DNA from: G963662675 sp963662675
GTDB taxonomy: Bacteria; Bacteroidota; Bacteroidia; Bacteroidales; Prolixibacteraceae
Assembly: GCA_963662675.2 (NCBI GenBank)
Contig: CAXXHP010000001.1
Location: forward strand, 558,001 to 622,000
DNA: 64,000 nucleotides
Reading direction: 5' to 3'
Shown: piece by piece, positions 26,234 through 34,695 of the stretch
How positions within the stretch are numbered: position 1 is the first letter of the stretch
Layout: every line of letters begins with the position of its first letter
Position numbers and translations under genes: made by a program
The notes under the pieces: generated by a model
Seen by the model: the letters and a program-made list of their open reading frames with translations, nothing else
Database searches by the model: none
What the model was told of the DNA's origin: nothing

Positions 26234-27511
26234 TTATTCTTTTTCCAGAAGTATTGTTTGTGCCCGGTTGGGGCCGACTGATGCTATTGTTATTGGTAGC
26301 CCTGTATGTTCTTCAATGAATGATATGTAGTTGTTGAATTCTTCAGGAAATTCATTTGCATCTGTCATTTTTGTCAGATCTGTTTTCCATCCGGGTAGTT
26401 CCACATAGACGGGTTTTACATCATCATTAAGTTCAAAAGGGAATTTGTCAACTATTTTACCATCGATCTCATAGCCCAGACAAACGCCTATAGTATCAAA
26501 ATTGTCAAGAACATCAGATTTCATCATGAATAATTCGGTAACTCCGTTTATCATGATGGAATATTTTAGTGCCACCATATCAAGCCAGCCACAGCGACGA
26601 GGACGACCGGTCGTTGATCCATATTCATTTCCAGCATCTCTCAGTTTTTGTCCTGTCTCACAATGAAGTTCAGTAGGGAATGGGCCCATTCCAACGCGTG
26701 TGCAATATGCTTTGAATATGCCGAATACATTCCCAATCTTCTGTGGAGCAATCCCTAAGCCAGTGCAGGCTCCGGCACAAATAGTATTTGATGAGGTTAC
26801 AAAAGGGTATGATCCAAAGTCAACATCAAGAAGAGTACCTTGTGCTCCTTCAGCTAAAATTGATTTATCTTCAACGAGCAGATCATTAATCATGTGCTCG
26901 CTGTCTACTATGTTGTATGACTTCAGTACTTCGATACCTTCCATCCATTCTTTCTCACATTCGTCTAACAGTTCTTGATAGTCAAAGTGAAAGAATTTCT
27001 CAAGCATTTCTTTGTGAGCACTGGTTCGACTGCTATATTTCTCCTCGAAATTTTCTAATAAATCTCCTACTCGAAGCCCGTCACGACCAATTTTATCCTT
27101 ATAGGTTGGTCCAATTCCTTTTAGTGTTGAGCCGATTTTTGTTTCACCTTTGGCTGCTTCCGAAGCAGCATCCAATATCTTGTGTGTGGGCAAAATAAGG
27201 TGTGCTTTTTTTGAGATGTATAAGTTCTTGTGTAAATCGATACCTAGTTTCTGTATGCCTTCAATCTCTTTTTTGAAAACTATTGGGTCGAGAACTACTC
27301 CATTTCCAATAATGTTGATTTTGCTTTCATGGAAAATACCGGAAGGAATGGAGTGAAGAACGTGTTTGAGATCATTTATTTCTAGAGTGTGCCCAGCATT
27401 TGGACCTCCTTGGAAACGTGAAATGGCGTCATATTTTGGCGTCAATACGTCTACGATTTTTCCTTTCCCTTCGTCTCCCCATTGAAGACCTAAGATAACA
27501 TCTACTTTCAT
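26234..27511 (-). CDS. purA: Adenylosuccinate synthetase
   Basis: Converts IMP and aspartate to adenylosuccinate with GTP in AMP synthesis. I start at the ATG at 27511 (MKVDVILGLQWGDEGKGK), which puts the P-loop-like GDEGKGK where the family has it; a longer frame adds ten unlikely residues. The protein has 425 residues. Conserved segments include RFQGGPNAGHT, LPTHKILD, GTLKGIGPTYKDKIGRDGLR, EGAQGTLLDVDFGSYPFVTS, GMGPFPTEL and STTGRPRRCGWLD. It follows the Fur-like gene in the same direction. RSH, Fur and purA neighbours recur in Bacteroidota. Confidence 0.97.
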   Translation of the reverse strand: MKVDVILGLQWGDEGKGKIVDVLTPKYDAISRFQGGPNAGHTLEINDLKHVLHSIPSGIFHESKINIIGNGVVLDPIVFKKEIEGIQKLGIDLHKNLYISKKAHLILPTHKILDAASEAAKGETKIGSTLKGIGPTYKDKIGRDGLRVGDLLENFEEKYSSRTSAHKEMLEKFFHFDYQELLDECEKEWMEGIEVLKSYNIVDSEHMINDLLVEDKSILAEGAQGTLLDVDFGSYPFVTSSNTICAGACTGLGIAPQKIGNVFGIFKAYCTRVGMGPFPTELHCETGQKLRDAGNEYGSTTGRPRRCGWLDMVALKYSIMINGVTELFMMKSDVLDNFDTIGVCLGYEIDGKIVDKFPFELNDDVKPVYVELPGWKTDLTKMTDANEFPEEFNNYISFIEEHTGLPITIASVGPNRAQTILLEKE

Positions 27512-27697
27512 TTTTTGTTGTTTACAGATTCTCAAACACATTAAACCGCAGAAATTTGGCCTTGTATCTGGCTGATTTCCACGGTGCCTATTTGAAAAAT
27601 ATTTGGCAGGTAAAAATACAAATTATTTTCCACCAAGCATAAATATTTCCTCGTTTTAAAAAATGAGGGTTGTAATAATTATCTGAGTTTAGAATGA

Positions 27698-28138
27698 CTA
27701 TTTGTCAATCTGTTCACCGTAAATGTATAAGGTGTGATGTGAAAGCTTGAAATTGTATTTCAAACAAGCTTCCTCAATTATTTCGCGTATGCGTGGATCG
27801 TAAAATTCATGAACATTACCCGTGCTGGTATCTATCAAATGATCGTGTAGTAAGGTGGCAAATGCTTTCTCGAACTGAGCAATGTTCTTCCCAAATTGGT
27901 GTTTAACAACTAGTTTACATTCAAGAAGCAAATCTATAGTGTTATATAAAGTAGCTCTACTAACACGATAATTCTTATTTTTCATTGAAATATAGAGCGA
28001 TTCGATATCAAAATGTCCTTCGCGAGAATAAATCTCATCAAGTATTGCAAAACGCTCGGGGGTCTTTCGGTGTCCATTCTTCTCCAAATATTCAGTGAAC
28101 ATATTTTTCACAGAATCTTTCGTTTTCGGGCTATTCAT
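27698..28138 (-). CDS. Fur family transcriptional regulator, lacking CxxC zinc sites
   Basis: A 146-residue Fur-superfamily repressor. The winged helix is visible: GHRKTPERFAILDEIYSREG, then the recognition region YRVSRATLYNTIDLLLECKL. The dimer and metal-binding half reads LLHDHLIDTSTGNVHEFYDPRI, where the usual HHDHxxC-x2-CG has lost both cysteines (ID-TSTG in their place), and no second CxxC follows. The structural zinc of Fur/PerR/Zur is therefore probably absent, while the regulatory His cluster is partly kept. The sensed metal or signal cannot be named. It lies between RSH and purA and has its own possible -7 box. Confidence 0.88.
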   Translation of the reverse strand: MNSPKTKDSVKNMFTEYLEKNGHRKTPERFAILDEIYSREGHFDIESLYISMKNKNYRVSRATLYNTIDLLLECKLVVKHQFGKNIAQFEKAFATLLHDHLIDTSTGNVHEFYDPRIREIIEEACLKYNFKLSHHTLYIYGEQIDK

Positions 28139-28163
28139 ACTTAAACTAATTTTAAATAAAGAC

Positions 28164-28171
28164 CAAAAATA
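28164..28171 (-). promoter_or_regulatory. Candidate -7 box of the Fur-like gene
   Basis: The minus strand reads TATTTTTG (TAnnTTTG) 25 bases before the start. The region is A/T-rich, so chance matches are likely. Confidence 0.3.
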
Positions 28172-28206
28172 GGAAAAAAAACAAGATAGTTTAGTCTAAA
28201 TAAAAA

Positions 28207-30450
28207 TTAATCTTCTATTTTTTCAATCCGCTCAATATTGTCTATCCCTTTGATTTTCATCAATCGCGAAATGAGATTGTTTAAGTCTTCAACATTGTGG
28301 ATGTATAAAAAGAGTTCCCCTTCGAAAATTCCATCATGGGTGTCGAACATAACAGTTCGCATATTGATGTTATTAAGTTTTGAAATGATGTTGGTTACTT
28401 CATTAACAATTCCTACACGGTCAAATCCACTTAGTTTGAGGCGAGAAAGATATGACCGCTTTTTAAATTTTGTCCATTCTGCAGCAATTATGCGATCTCC
28501 TTGCTGAGACATTAATTTAGTTGCCTCGTGGCAATTCCGTTTATGGATGACAACATGGTTTTGGGAGGTTAAATAGCCCAGAACATCATCTCCAGGAATT
28601 GGCTGGCAGCATTTTGCTAATGAGTAATTGGTTTCTTTTGGATTTTCTTTCAAGATGAAAGTATCCTTTCTTTCAATCATTTTTTCTGGTAATTCCAATT
28701 CACTCTCAATGTCTGTATCCCGATTAAACGTAAGCTTCCAGTATTTCGCAAGTTTATTTTGTCTCCTGGTTTTTAATACACTTTCTAAATCACTAAAATC
28801 GACGAATCCCATACCAACTTGTGCGTAAAGTTGATCTTTATTTGAAAGGTTATAGTAGGAAGACAGTTTTTTTAATGTGTCTGATGATGGCTTAATTTTG
28901 TATTTCTCGAGTTTCTCTTCAATGATTTCTCGTCCCTTTTCAAGGTGACGTTTCTTGTCTAGTTTGAATGCTTGTTTAACCTTGGCTTTTGCTTTTGCAG
29001 TTAAAAGAAATTTGAGCCAATTAATATCAGGGTGCTGACTTTTTGATGTAAGAATTTCGACCTGATCACCACTTTCAAGTATGTGGCTTACAGGCATAAG
29101 CTTATGGTTTATTTTTGCGCCAATGCAGTGATTCCCTAAGTCGGTGTGGATATCATAGGCAAAATCAATGATTGTAGACCCTTTCGGGAGTGTGACCATT
29201 TTCCCTTTTGGCGTAAAAACGACAATCTCCGAAGAGTAGAGATTCATTTTAAATTCATCAAGAAATTCAAGCGCATCAGATTCGGGACTTTGCAACATTT
29301 CCCGAATTTTCTCAAGCCATTTGTCCAGTTCCGATTCCGAAGCTTGCACTCCTTTGTATTTATAATGAGCAGCAAATCCGCGTTCTGCAATCTCATCCAT
29401 TCTTTGCGTTTTTATCTGTACTTCTACCCATTTCCCTTGAGGGCCCATGACCGTAACGTGTAGTGCCTCGTAGCCATTCGCTTTTGGCATGGTGATCCAA
29501 TCTCTGATACGGTCTGGTTTAGGTTTGTAGATATCTGTAATTAAAGAAAGGATGTCAAAACATTGTCGTTTTTCAGAAGTCTTATCTTTTGGGGTAAACA
29601 CAATTCGGATAGCCAACAAGTCATAAACTTCATCAAATGAAACGCCCTTTGTTTGCATTTTGTTCCAAATCGAAAAAATTGACTTTAGACGACCAGAAAC
29701 ATTAAAATCAATATTTTCTTTTTCTAATTCTTCTTTAATTGGCTTTACAAACTGTTCAACTAGGTAATCCCTCTTTTCCTTTTGGTTGTGTAGCCGAAAT
29801 TGGATTGTACTGTAGGTTTCGGGCTGCCTGTATTTTAAACTGAGATCTTCTAATTCTGTTTTCATGGCATATAATCCCAGCCGATGTGCCAACGGTGCAA
29901 AAATGTACAGGGTTTCTGCCGCAATTTTGAGCTGTTTATGAGGAGGCATGCTGTCTAGCGTTCTCATATTATGCAGCCTGTCTGCTAATTTTATCAAAAT
30001 AACCCGAACATCGTCAGAAAGGGTCATCAGCATTTTTCGGAAATTAGTAGCTTGTTTGGAATCGTGTTGAGAGGTAAATTCATCGGAAAGCTTTGTCAGT
30101 CCATCTACAACCTTGGCCACTTTTTCCCCAAATAGATTTTGAATATCTTCAAGGGTGTAATCCGTATCTTCTACCACATCATGGAGCAGTGCAGATACAA
30201 TGGATGTTGCCCCTAATCCAATTTCCGTTGAAACAACGATGGCAACGGCCAGTGGGTGAACGATGTAGGGTTCGCCTGATTTTCGTTTTACACCTGCGTG
30301 GGCACTATTGGCAAATTCAAAAGCCTTCCTTATTCGCTCTTTCCCATCTTCAGAGATTCGTTGATCATAGGAGCGGGTAAGATTATCGTAGTAATCAGCG
30401 ATTAATCTTTGATCTGCCTTAGTTTGTAATTTGCTAATTCCATCCTCCAT
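28207..30450 (-). CDS. RSH bifunctional (p)ppGpp synthetase/hydrolase
   Basis: Controls the stringent response by making and degrading (p)ppGpp. The 747 residues hold an HD hydrolase domain (about 30-190; HPLAVAIVV, LLHDVVEDTDY, KLADRLHNMRTL), a synthetase domain (about 235-370; RLKSIFSIWNKM, YDLLAIRIVF, KPKPDRIRDWITMPKANGY), a TGS domain (about 395-455; VVFTPKGKMVTLPKGSTIID) and a C-terminal ACT domain (about 670-740; DRVGIVNEVTNIISKLNN). The HD residues are intact, so hydrolysis is expected. As usual for the phylum it is the SpoT/Rel-like type. The frame ends 68 bases before the Fur-like start. Confidence 0.95.
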   Translation of the reverse strand: MEDGISKLQTKADQRLIADYYDNLTRSYDQRISEDGKERIRKAFEFANSAHAGVKRKSGEPYIVHPLAVAIVVSTEIGLGATSIVSALLHDVVEDTDYTLEDIQNLFGEKVAKVVDGLTKLSDEFTSQHDSKQATNFRKMLMTLSDDVRVILIKLADRLHNMRTLDSMPPHKQLKIAAETLYIFAPLAHRLGLYAMKTELEDLSLKYRQPETYSTIQFRLHNQKEKRDYLVEQFVKPIKEELEKENIDFNVSGRLKSIFSIWNKMQTKGVSFDEVYDLLAIRIVFTPKDKTSEKRQCFDILSLITDIYKPKPDRIRDWITMPKANGYEALHVTVMGPQGKWVEVQIKTQRMDEIAERGFAAHYKYKGVQASESELDKWLEKIREMLQSPESDALEFLDEFKMNLYSSEIVVFTPKGKMVTLPKGSTIIDFAYDIHTDLGNHCIGAKINHKLMPVSHILESGDQVEILTSKSQHPDINWLKFLLTAKAKAKVKQAFKLDKKRHLEKGREIIEEKLEKYKIKPSSDTLKKLSSYYNLSNKDQLYAQVGMGFVDFSDLESVLKTRRQNKLAKYWKLTFNRDTDIESELELPEKMIERKDTFILKENPKETNYSLAKCCQPIPGDDVLGYLTSQNHVVIHKRNCHEATKLMSQQGDRIIAAEWTKFKKRSYLSRLKLSGFDRVGIVNEVTNIISKLNNINMRTVMFDTHDGIFEGELFLYIHNVEDLNNLISRLMKIKGIDNIERIEKIED

Positions 30451-30596
30451 AAATACGCCTGCAAGTGATTTGTAATCGGTAAATATAAGTTATTTCAGAT
30501 ATAAAATATTACCCCAAACAAATTCGTATGATTAAAAATTTCATTAATATTTTAAACCATTTATTCTTGAATTGTTCAGGAAGAGTTATTTAAAAA

Positions 30597-31163
30597 TCAT
30601 CCAAAAAGAGATTTTTCTACCATTTCACAGATGATATGTCCAACTAGAATGTGGGCTTCTTGTATCCTTGGAGTGTCACTGGAAGGAATATTTATTAGGA
30701 TATCGCATAATTCATTGAGATTTCCTCCGTTTTCTCCCGTTAAGCCAATAACTGTCATTCCCATTTTTCTTGCTTGAGCAGCTGCACGAATTATATTTTC
30801 AGAATTTCCGGAAGTGGAAATAGCAATGAGTGCATCTCCGGTTTTTCCTACTGCTGAGATGTATCTTTCGTATGCACTTTCAAAATTATAATCGTTTGAA
30901 TATGCGGTAATAAAAGAAGAGTTAACGTGACATGCCTCAGCTGGAATGGGTGGTCTGTCCATATAAAACTTCCCAGACAATTCAGATGCCAGATGTTGAG
31001 CATCTGCAGCACTTCCCCCATTCCCACAAAATAGCGTTTTGTGTCCAGTATGGTAACAGTCAGTTAGTTTTTGTGCTGCTTTTTGAATGGCTTCTAATAG
31101 CTTTTCGTCTTTAAGTATATTTTCTTTTAAAGCAATGGCTTGGCGTATACGATCAGCTATCAT
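30597..31163 (-). CDS. gmhA: SIS-domain phosphoheptose isomerase
   Basis: Predicted sedoheptulose-7-phosphate isomerase, the first step to ADP-heptose for lipopolysaccharide core. The 188 residues show FCGNGGSAADAQHLASELSG, the GmhA form of the sugar-phosphate loop, then ALIAISTSGNSENIIRAA and the C-terminal HILVGHIICEMVE with the metal His residues. DnaA-binding DiaA paralogues share the fold but the GNGGSAADAQH and AEACHVNSSFITAYSND pattern favours GmhA. Its start overlaps the GT4 stop by 11 bases, so the two are coupled. Confidence 0.9.
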   Translation of the reverse strand: MIADRIRQAIALKENILKDEKLLEAIQKAAQKLTDCYHTGHKTLFCGNGGSAADAQHLASELSGKFYMDRPPIPAEACHVNSSFITAYSNDYNFESAYERYISAVGKTGDALIAISTSGNSENIIRAAAQARKMGMTVIGLTGENGGNLNELCDILINIPSSDTPRIQEAHILVGHIICEMVEKSLFG

Positions 31164-32322
31164 AAGATTGATTTTTCAGATTTGTTTGTTCATAAACGTT
31201 TATAAATGCACGAACCATATTCGACCAAGAGAACTTCTTTTTCTCTTCTTTGATGTTGGTCTCAAAAGCAGTTTGTCTGTTGTTTGCATAGAAATCAACG
31301 ATTGCATCTGCAATTGGCTTTTCTTCGGGGGCAACAACATAGCCTATTTTTTGATCGGCAATGATTTCGGGCAATCCTCCAACGTTTGTTACCAACATTG
31401 CTTTCTCAAAATGGTAGCCAATTTGTGTGACTCCGCTTTGTGTTGCACTCTTGTAGGGTTGCACGACAAGGTCTGCTGCGCTGAAATATCGGGTTACATC
31501 CTGATTGGAGATGAAATTAGTATGGAGAATTATTCTGTCTTTCAGTTTTAATTTTTTTATAAGTTGAAGATAAGGTTCTGGTTTTGAATAAAATTCGCCT
31601 GCAACGATCAATTTTACAGGCAACTTTTTTATCCTTTCATCTGCAAAAGCATTTAGAAGAATATCTAATCCTTTGTAATCCCGAATAAAACCAAAAAATA
31701 GGAGGTAGCTGGTTTTGGGTTCTAGTTCCAATAAGTACTTGGCTTCTTGCTGATCCATTTTTTTTCCAAAGTTGTCAAAAAGGGGATGTGGGCAAAGTGT
31801 ACGAGGAAGTTCAGTTCTGAATTTGTTGATGTCATCTAATACGGATTGAGACATGGCTACCATGCCATCTATACTATTCATAAAATAGCGTGTTAGTAGA
31901 TTGTCGCCAATGCGTTTTTCATGTGGAGTAATATTGTCCGCGAGGCAAACAACCTTGGTGTGCTTATTTTTTCGAACTATTCGACTGATAGTTCCTAACA
32001 CCGGAGACATAAAAGGCAGCCAGTAACGTACAATTAATAAATCAGGTTTTTCATTTCGTATTCGTTTTCCAGTTTTAACCCAATTGAATGGGTTAATGGA
32101 GTTTATGGTTCTTTCTATGACTAAATCTTTAGGGGAAGGACCATCAACATATTGTGTCTCTCCCGGGAAAAGAAAGCTGGGGTATTGAAGAGTGAAGGTT
32201 TCCATTTCAAGCGTAAACCCTTGTGATAAAAATTCTTGAGCAAGGCGTTCATTATAGGCAGCAAGCCCTCCCCTGTAAGGGTAAGCCGGGCCAATTATTT
32301 TTATGGTTTTTACATTCTTCAT
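31153..32322 (-). CDS. Glycosyltransferase family 4 protein
   Basis: A 389-residue GT-B glycosyltransferase, retaining, probably adding a sugar to a surface polysaccharide or lipid. The N-terminal acceptor domain has the glycine-rich YPYRGGLAAYNERLAQEF. The donor domain (from about residue 205) has LLFFGFIRDYKGLDILLNAF, KLIVAGEFYSKPEPY and the C-terminal motif SATQSGVTQIGYHFEKAMLVTN, the modified E-x7-E region. It has no signal or membrane segment. It overlaps gmhA by 11 bases and follows the NUDIX gene by 32. Coupling with gmhA suggests cell-envelope sugar work (inference). Confidence 0.9.
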   Translation of the reverse strand: MKNVKTIKIIGPAYPYRGGLAAYNERLAQEFLSQGFTLEMETFTLQYPSFLFPGETQYVDGPSPKDLVIERTINSINPFNWVKTGKRIRNEKPDLLIVRYWLPFMSPVLGTISRIVRKNKHTKVVCLADNITPHEKRIGDNLLTRYFMNSIDGMVAMSQSVLDDINKFRTELPRTLCPHPLFDNFGKKMDQQEAKYLLELEPKTSYLLFFGFIRDYKGLDILLNAFADERIKKLPVKLIVAGEFYSKPEPYLQLIKKLKLKDRIILHTNFISNQDVTRYFSAADLVVQPYKSATQSGVTQIGYHFEKAMLVTNVGGLPEIIADQKIGYVVAPEEKPIADAIVDFYANNRQTAFETNIKEEKKKFSWSNMVRAFINVYEQTNLKNQSYDS

Positions 32323-32354
32323 GCTGCAATATAACTCAAATAATTACTCACCGT

Positions 32355-32822
32355 TCATCTGGGTTTATTCTTTTTTATGATTAAAGACACAACGTGTTTA
32401 TCTATTGGAAAAGTAAATTCTTTTGGGGCAAGTTTTTCAATTGGAATCCAACGAAAGGACTGACTACCATTCCGTATATTTTCAAAGTCAAAAGCTTTTG
32501 AGCTTGCGCTAACGTTTATTGGGTTTTTCAACTTTGCGGTATAATAGATGCTAATAAGTTGTTGTCCCTCAAAGTATTGTGCTTTTTGATAAAAGTCTGT
32601 TGTGTAAAAGTGTTCAATGTTTTCAATTTCTTGGTTACACTCTTCTCGCATCTCTCGTTTCAAGCAGTCTATTGTTCCTTCTCCAAAATGCAGCCCTCCA
32701 CCGGGAAATTTCGTCATTTTAGTGTCTAGCTGATATTCATCGGTAATTAGAATATCACCTACTTCATTTGTGAAAATTCCGTAGACTCGTATGTTGAATT
32801 GGTTAGGAAGGGCTTTGATCAT
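32355..32822 (-). CDS. NUDIX hydrolase
   Basis: A 155-residue pyrophosphohydrolase acting on a nucleoside diphosphate linked to another group. The Nudix box is GGLHFGEGTIDCLKREMREE, with the REMREE catalytic core intact and Asn-Gln replacing the closing Gly-hydrophobic pair. The fold flanks it (VYGIFTNEVGDILITDEY before, FYTTDFYQKAQYFEGQQLIS after). The substrate is unknown. It overlaps the miaA stop by 4 bases (ATGA), so it is translationally coupled to miaA. Confidence 0.92.
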   Translation of the reverse strand: MIKALPNQFNIRVYGIFTNEVGDILITDEYQLDTKMTKFPGGGLHFGEGTIDCLKREMREECNQEIENIEHFYTTDFYQKAQYFEGQQLISIYYTAKLKNPINVSASSKAFDFENIRNGSQSFRWIPIEKLAPKEFTFPIDKHVVSLIIKKNKPR

Positions 32823-33730
32823 ATTTTGACTTCTAATTCTTGATTTGTGAAATTGATGATTTCTTTTTCATTTTCAGGTTTAAACCAAGTGATGTTTTTA
32901 TCTTTTCTAAACCATGTAAGTTGTTTTCGGGCGTAGTGTCTTGTGTTACGTTTGATTAGTTCAATAGCTTTGTCTCTGTCGATTTCACCATCAAAAAAGG
33001 CGAATAATTCTTTATAGCCAACGGTATTGAGTGAGTTTAAATGTCGTAGTTCATAAACCTGCCTTGCTTCTTCCTCTAGACCTTGTTGTATCATGATATC
33101 AACCCGGTGGTTTATTCGTTGGTATAATTCGGCACGATCTCTGTTAATGCCGATTTTTAAGATGCTAAAGGGTCTTTCCTTGGCTGTTTGGGTTCGTAAC
33201 GATGAATATGGTTTTCCGGTTGTTAGGCAGATTTCAATGGCATGAAGTAGGCGCATGTGATTTTTTTTGTCTACTTGATCGTAGTAAGCAGGGTCAAGAC
33301 CTTTCAGTTGCATCCGGAGATGTTCTATTCCTTTTTCTTCATATTCTTCAATTAATTCTGCGCGAAGTTTGGGATCTGCATCCGGAATGTCATCAATTCC
33401 TTTACAGACAGCATCTATATATAGCATGGAGCCACCCGTCATGATGGCAACATCTTTTGTGTCGAAAATTGATTCTAAAATTTTTAGGGAATCTTGTTCG
33501 AAGCGGCTGGCGCTATAGTAATCGTGAATAGAATGGCTGTGGACGAGATGGTGCTTCACTTTCTTTAGATCTTCAAAAGGCGGCACTGCTGTGCCAATCG
33601 AAAGCTCCCTGTATATTTGACGAGAATCAGATGAGATAATCTCAGTTTGGTAATATTGGGCTATTTTAGAGGCTAAATCACTCTTCCCAATTCCAGTTGG
33701 CCCCAGAAGTACGATCAAAGTTTTGTTCAT
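32819..33730 (-). CDS. miaA: tRNA dimethylallyltransferase
   Basis: Transfers a dimethylallyl group to A37 of tRNAs reading UNN codons. The 303-residue protein has the P-loop GPTGIGKSDLA (residues 10-20), the acceptor-binding SSDSRQIYRELSIGTAVPP, GGSMLYIDAVCKGID and the C-terminal RNTRHYARKQLTWFRKD. Length is normal. A -7 box lies just upstream, and a strong terminator beyond that closes the preceding acidic-protein gene, so miaA probably starts the miaA-NUDIX-GT4-gmhA group. Confidence 0.96.
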   Translation of the reverse strand: MNKTLIVLLGPTGIGKSDLASKIAQYYQTEIISSDSRQIYRELSIGTAVPPFEDLKKVKHHLVHSHSIHDYYSASRFEQDSLKILESIFDTKDVAIMTGGSMLYIDAVCKGIDDIPDADPKLRAELIEEYEEKGIEHLRMQLKGLDPAYYDQVDKKNHMRLLHAIEICLTTGKPYSSLRTQTAKERPFSILKIGINRDRAELYQRINHRVDIMIQQGLEEEARQVYELRHLNSLNTVGYKELFAFFDGEIDRDKAIELIKRNTRHYARKQLTWFRKDKNITWFKPENEKEIINFTNQELEVKI

Positions 33731-33749
33731 CTTTTTTTTCTTGAAGGGG

Positions 33750-33757
33750 CAAAGGTA
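33750..33757 (-). promoter_or_regulatory. -7 promoter box of miaA
   Basis: The minus strand reads TACCTTTG (TAnnTTTG) 19 bases before the ATG, implying a very short 5' leader. A TTG lies 10 bases further up, nearer than usual for the -33 element. Confidence 0.5.
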
Positions 33758-33768
33758 GGTCTTTATGC

Positions 33769-33798
33769 AAAAAAAAAGAAGGGCTTAAAGCCCTTCTG
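33769..33798 (-). terminator. Strong terminator overlapping the end of the acidic-protein gene
   Basis: GAAGGGC-TTTAA-GCCCTTC on the minus strand is followed by nine Ts. The stop codon (33785-33787) lies inside the hairpin, so the final coding bases form the stem. Confidence 0.9.
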
Positions 33799-34309
33799 TG
33801 AAATCCTCCATTTCTCCAAAAATTTCGGTATAATCATCTAAATCACCATAATCGTATTTATCTTCCTGATAAAGGACTTCGTACCCTTGTTCCTGGATAT
33901 CTTCTTCCAGAGTTTGTGCAGGGGCATCACCATTTAATGCAGTGACTGAAGGTTCTAATAGATTTTTTCCCATATTTATTTGAGTTAGTTCAACATAAAA
34001 AGATCGATCAAGAAATAAATCGAATACATATAATAGACATTGTTGCACATTATTCAGAAGGTCTTTAATGGGGGTTTTCCCCATGATGTGTTTTGAAAAT
34101 TCAGTTGTTCCGGTATCCAGAGAGGTAATTTCAATTTGTTTTCCCCAATTTTTGCCAGCTAAAATAAATGAGGCCAGTTGATCAGGACTATAGTGACATG
34201 CTTCCTGTATGCACCTATGAAAATCAGCAAATGTGTGTTTTCCATCTATATTTAGTTGAAGAGCAAAATTGGCTCTTTCTGTAGATGTGAGTTTGAATTG
34301 ATATTCCAT
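33785..34309 (-). CDS. pRiA4b ORF-3-like protein, divergent
   Basis: A 174-residue soluble protein resembling the plasmid pRiA4b ORF-3-like family (PF07929) in the pattern KHTFADFHRCIQEACHYSPD, FILAGKNWGKQIE and LLYVFDLFLDRSFYVELTQI, which matches the family's alpha/beta core with the YxFD...W/F region. The C-terminal 40 residues are strongly acidic (EDKYDYGDLDDYTEIFGEME). The function of the family is unknown. It stands alone, upstream of miaA in the same direction, separated by a terminator. Family assignment is by eye and moderate. Confidence 0.7.
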   Translation of the reverse strand: MEYQFKLTSTERANFALQLNIDGKHTFADFHRCIQEACHYSPDQLASFILAGKNWGKQIEITSLDTGTTEFSKHIMGKTPIKDLLNNVQQCLLYVFDLFLDRSFYVELTQINMGKNLLEPSVTALNGDAPAQTLEEDIQEQGYEVLYQEDKYDYGDLDDYTEIFGEMEDFTEGL

Positions 34310-34695
34310 AGGTTTTGTTGAATGTGTTATGTAAATAATACTTCCCCCTTAATACATAGGTGCTTTAAACGGCGATGGAATTGAAAAGGTTTTGCATTAA
34401 ATGTTAAAAAAGATTAATTGGAGGTTGTGGGGGTGCAAGTATCATGTATTGAGGGGTTTATGTCTATTTTATTTTAAACGGATGCACTATGGTTATTAAA
34501 ATAATAGACAGGATACTTCAAATAATCGTTGATGTATTTCGAAAAATAGACTTTTTTGTTCTGAATGCTTACGGTATTTTACCCTTCCGTTTTTTGCTTT
34601 TTAATTGGAGGGTGTCGTCTATGATTGTTGGGATTGAGTTGCTTATCATTTAATTATTATGGAACTTGACCTTCTTATTAATAATGTAGAATACG
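34310..34695. other. Intergenic stretch, 386 bases
   Basis: A divergent spacer between the acidic-protein gene and the permease gene. It is A/T-rich with no clear hairpin, gene or consensus promoter. Confidence 0.55.
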
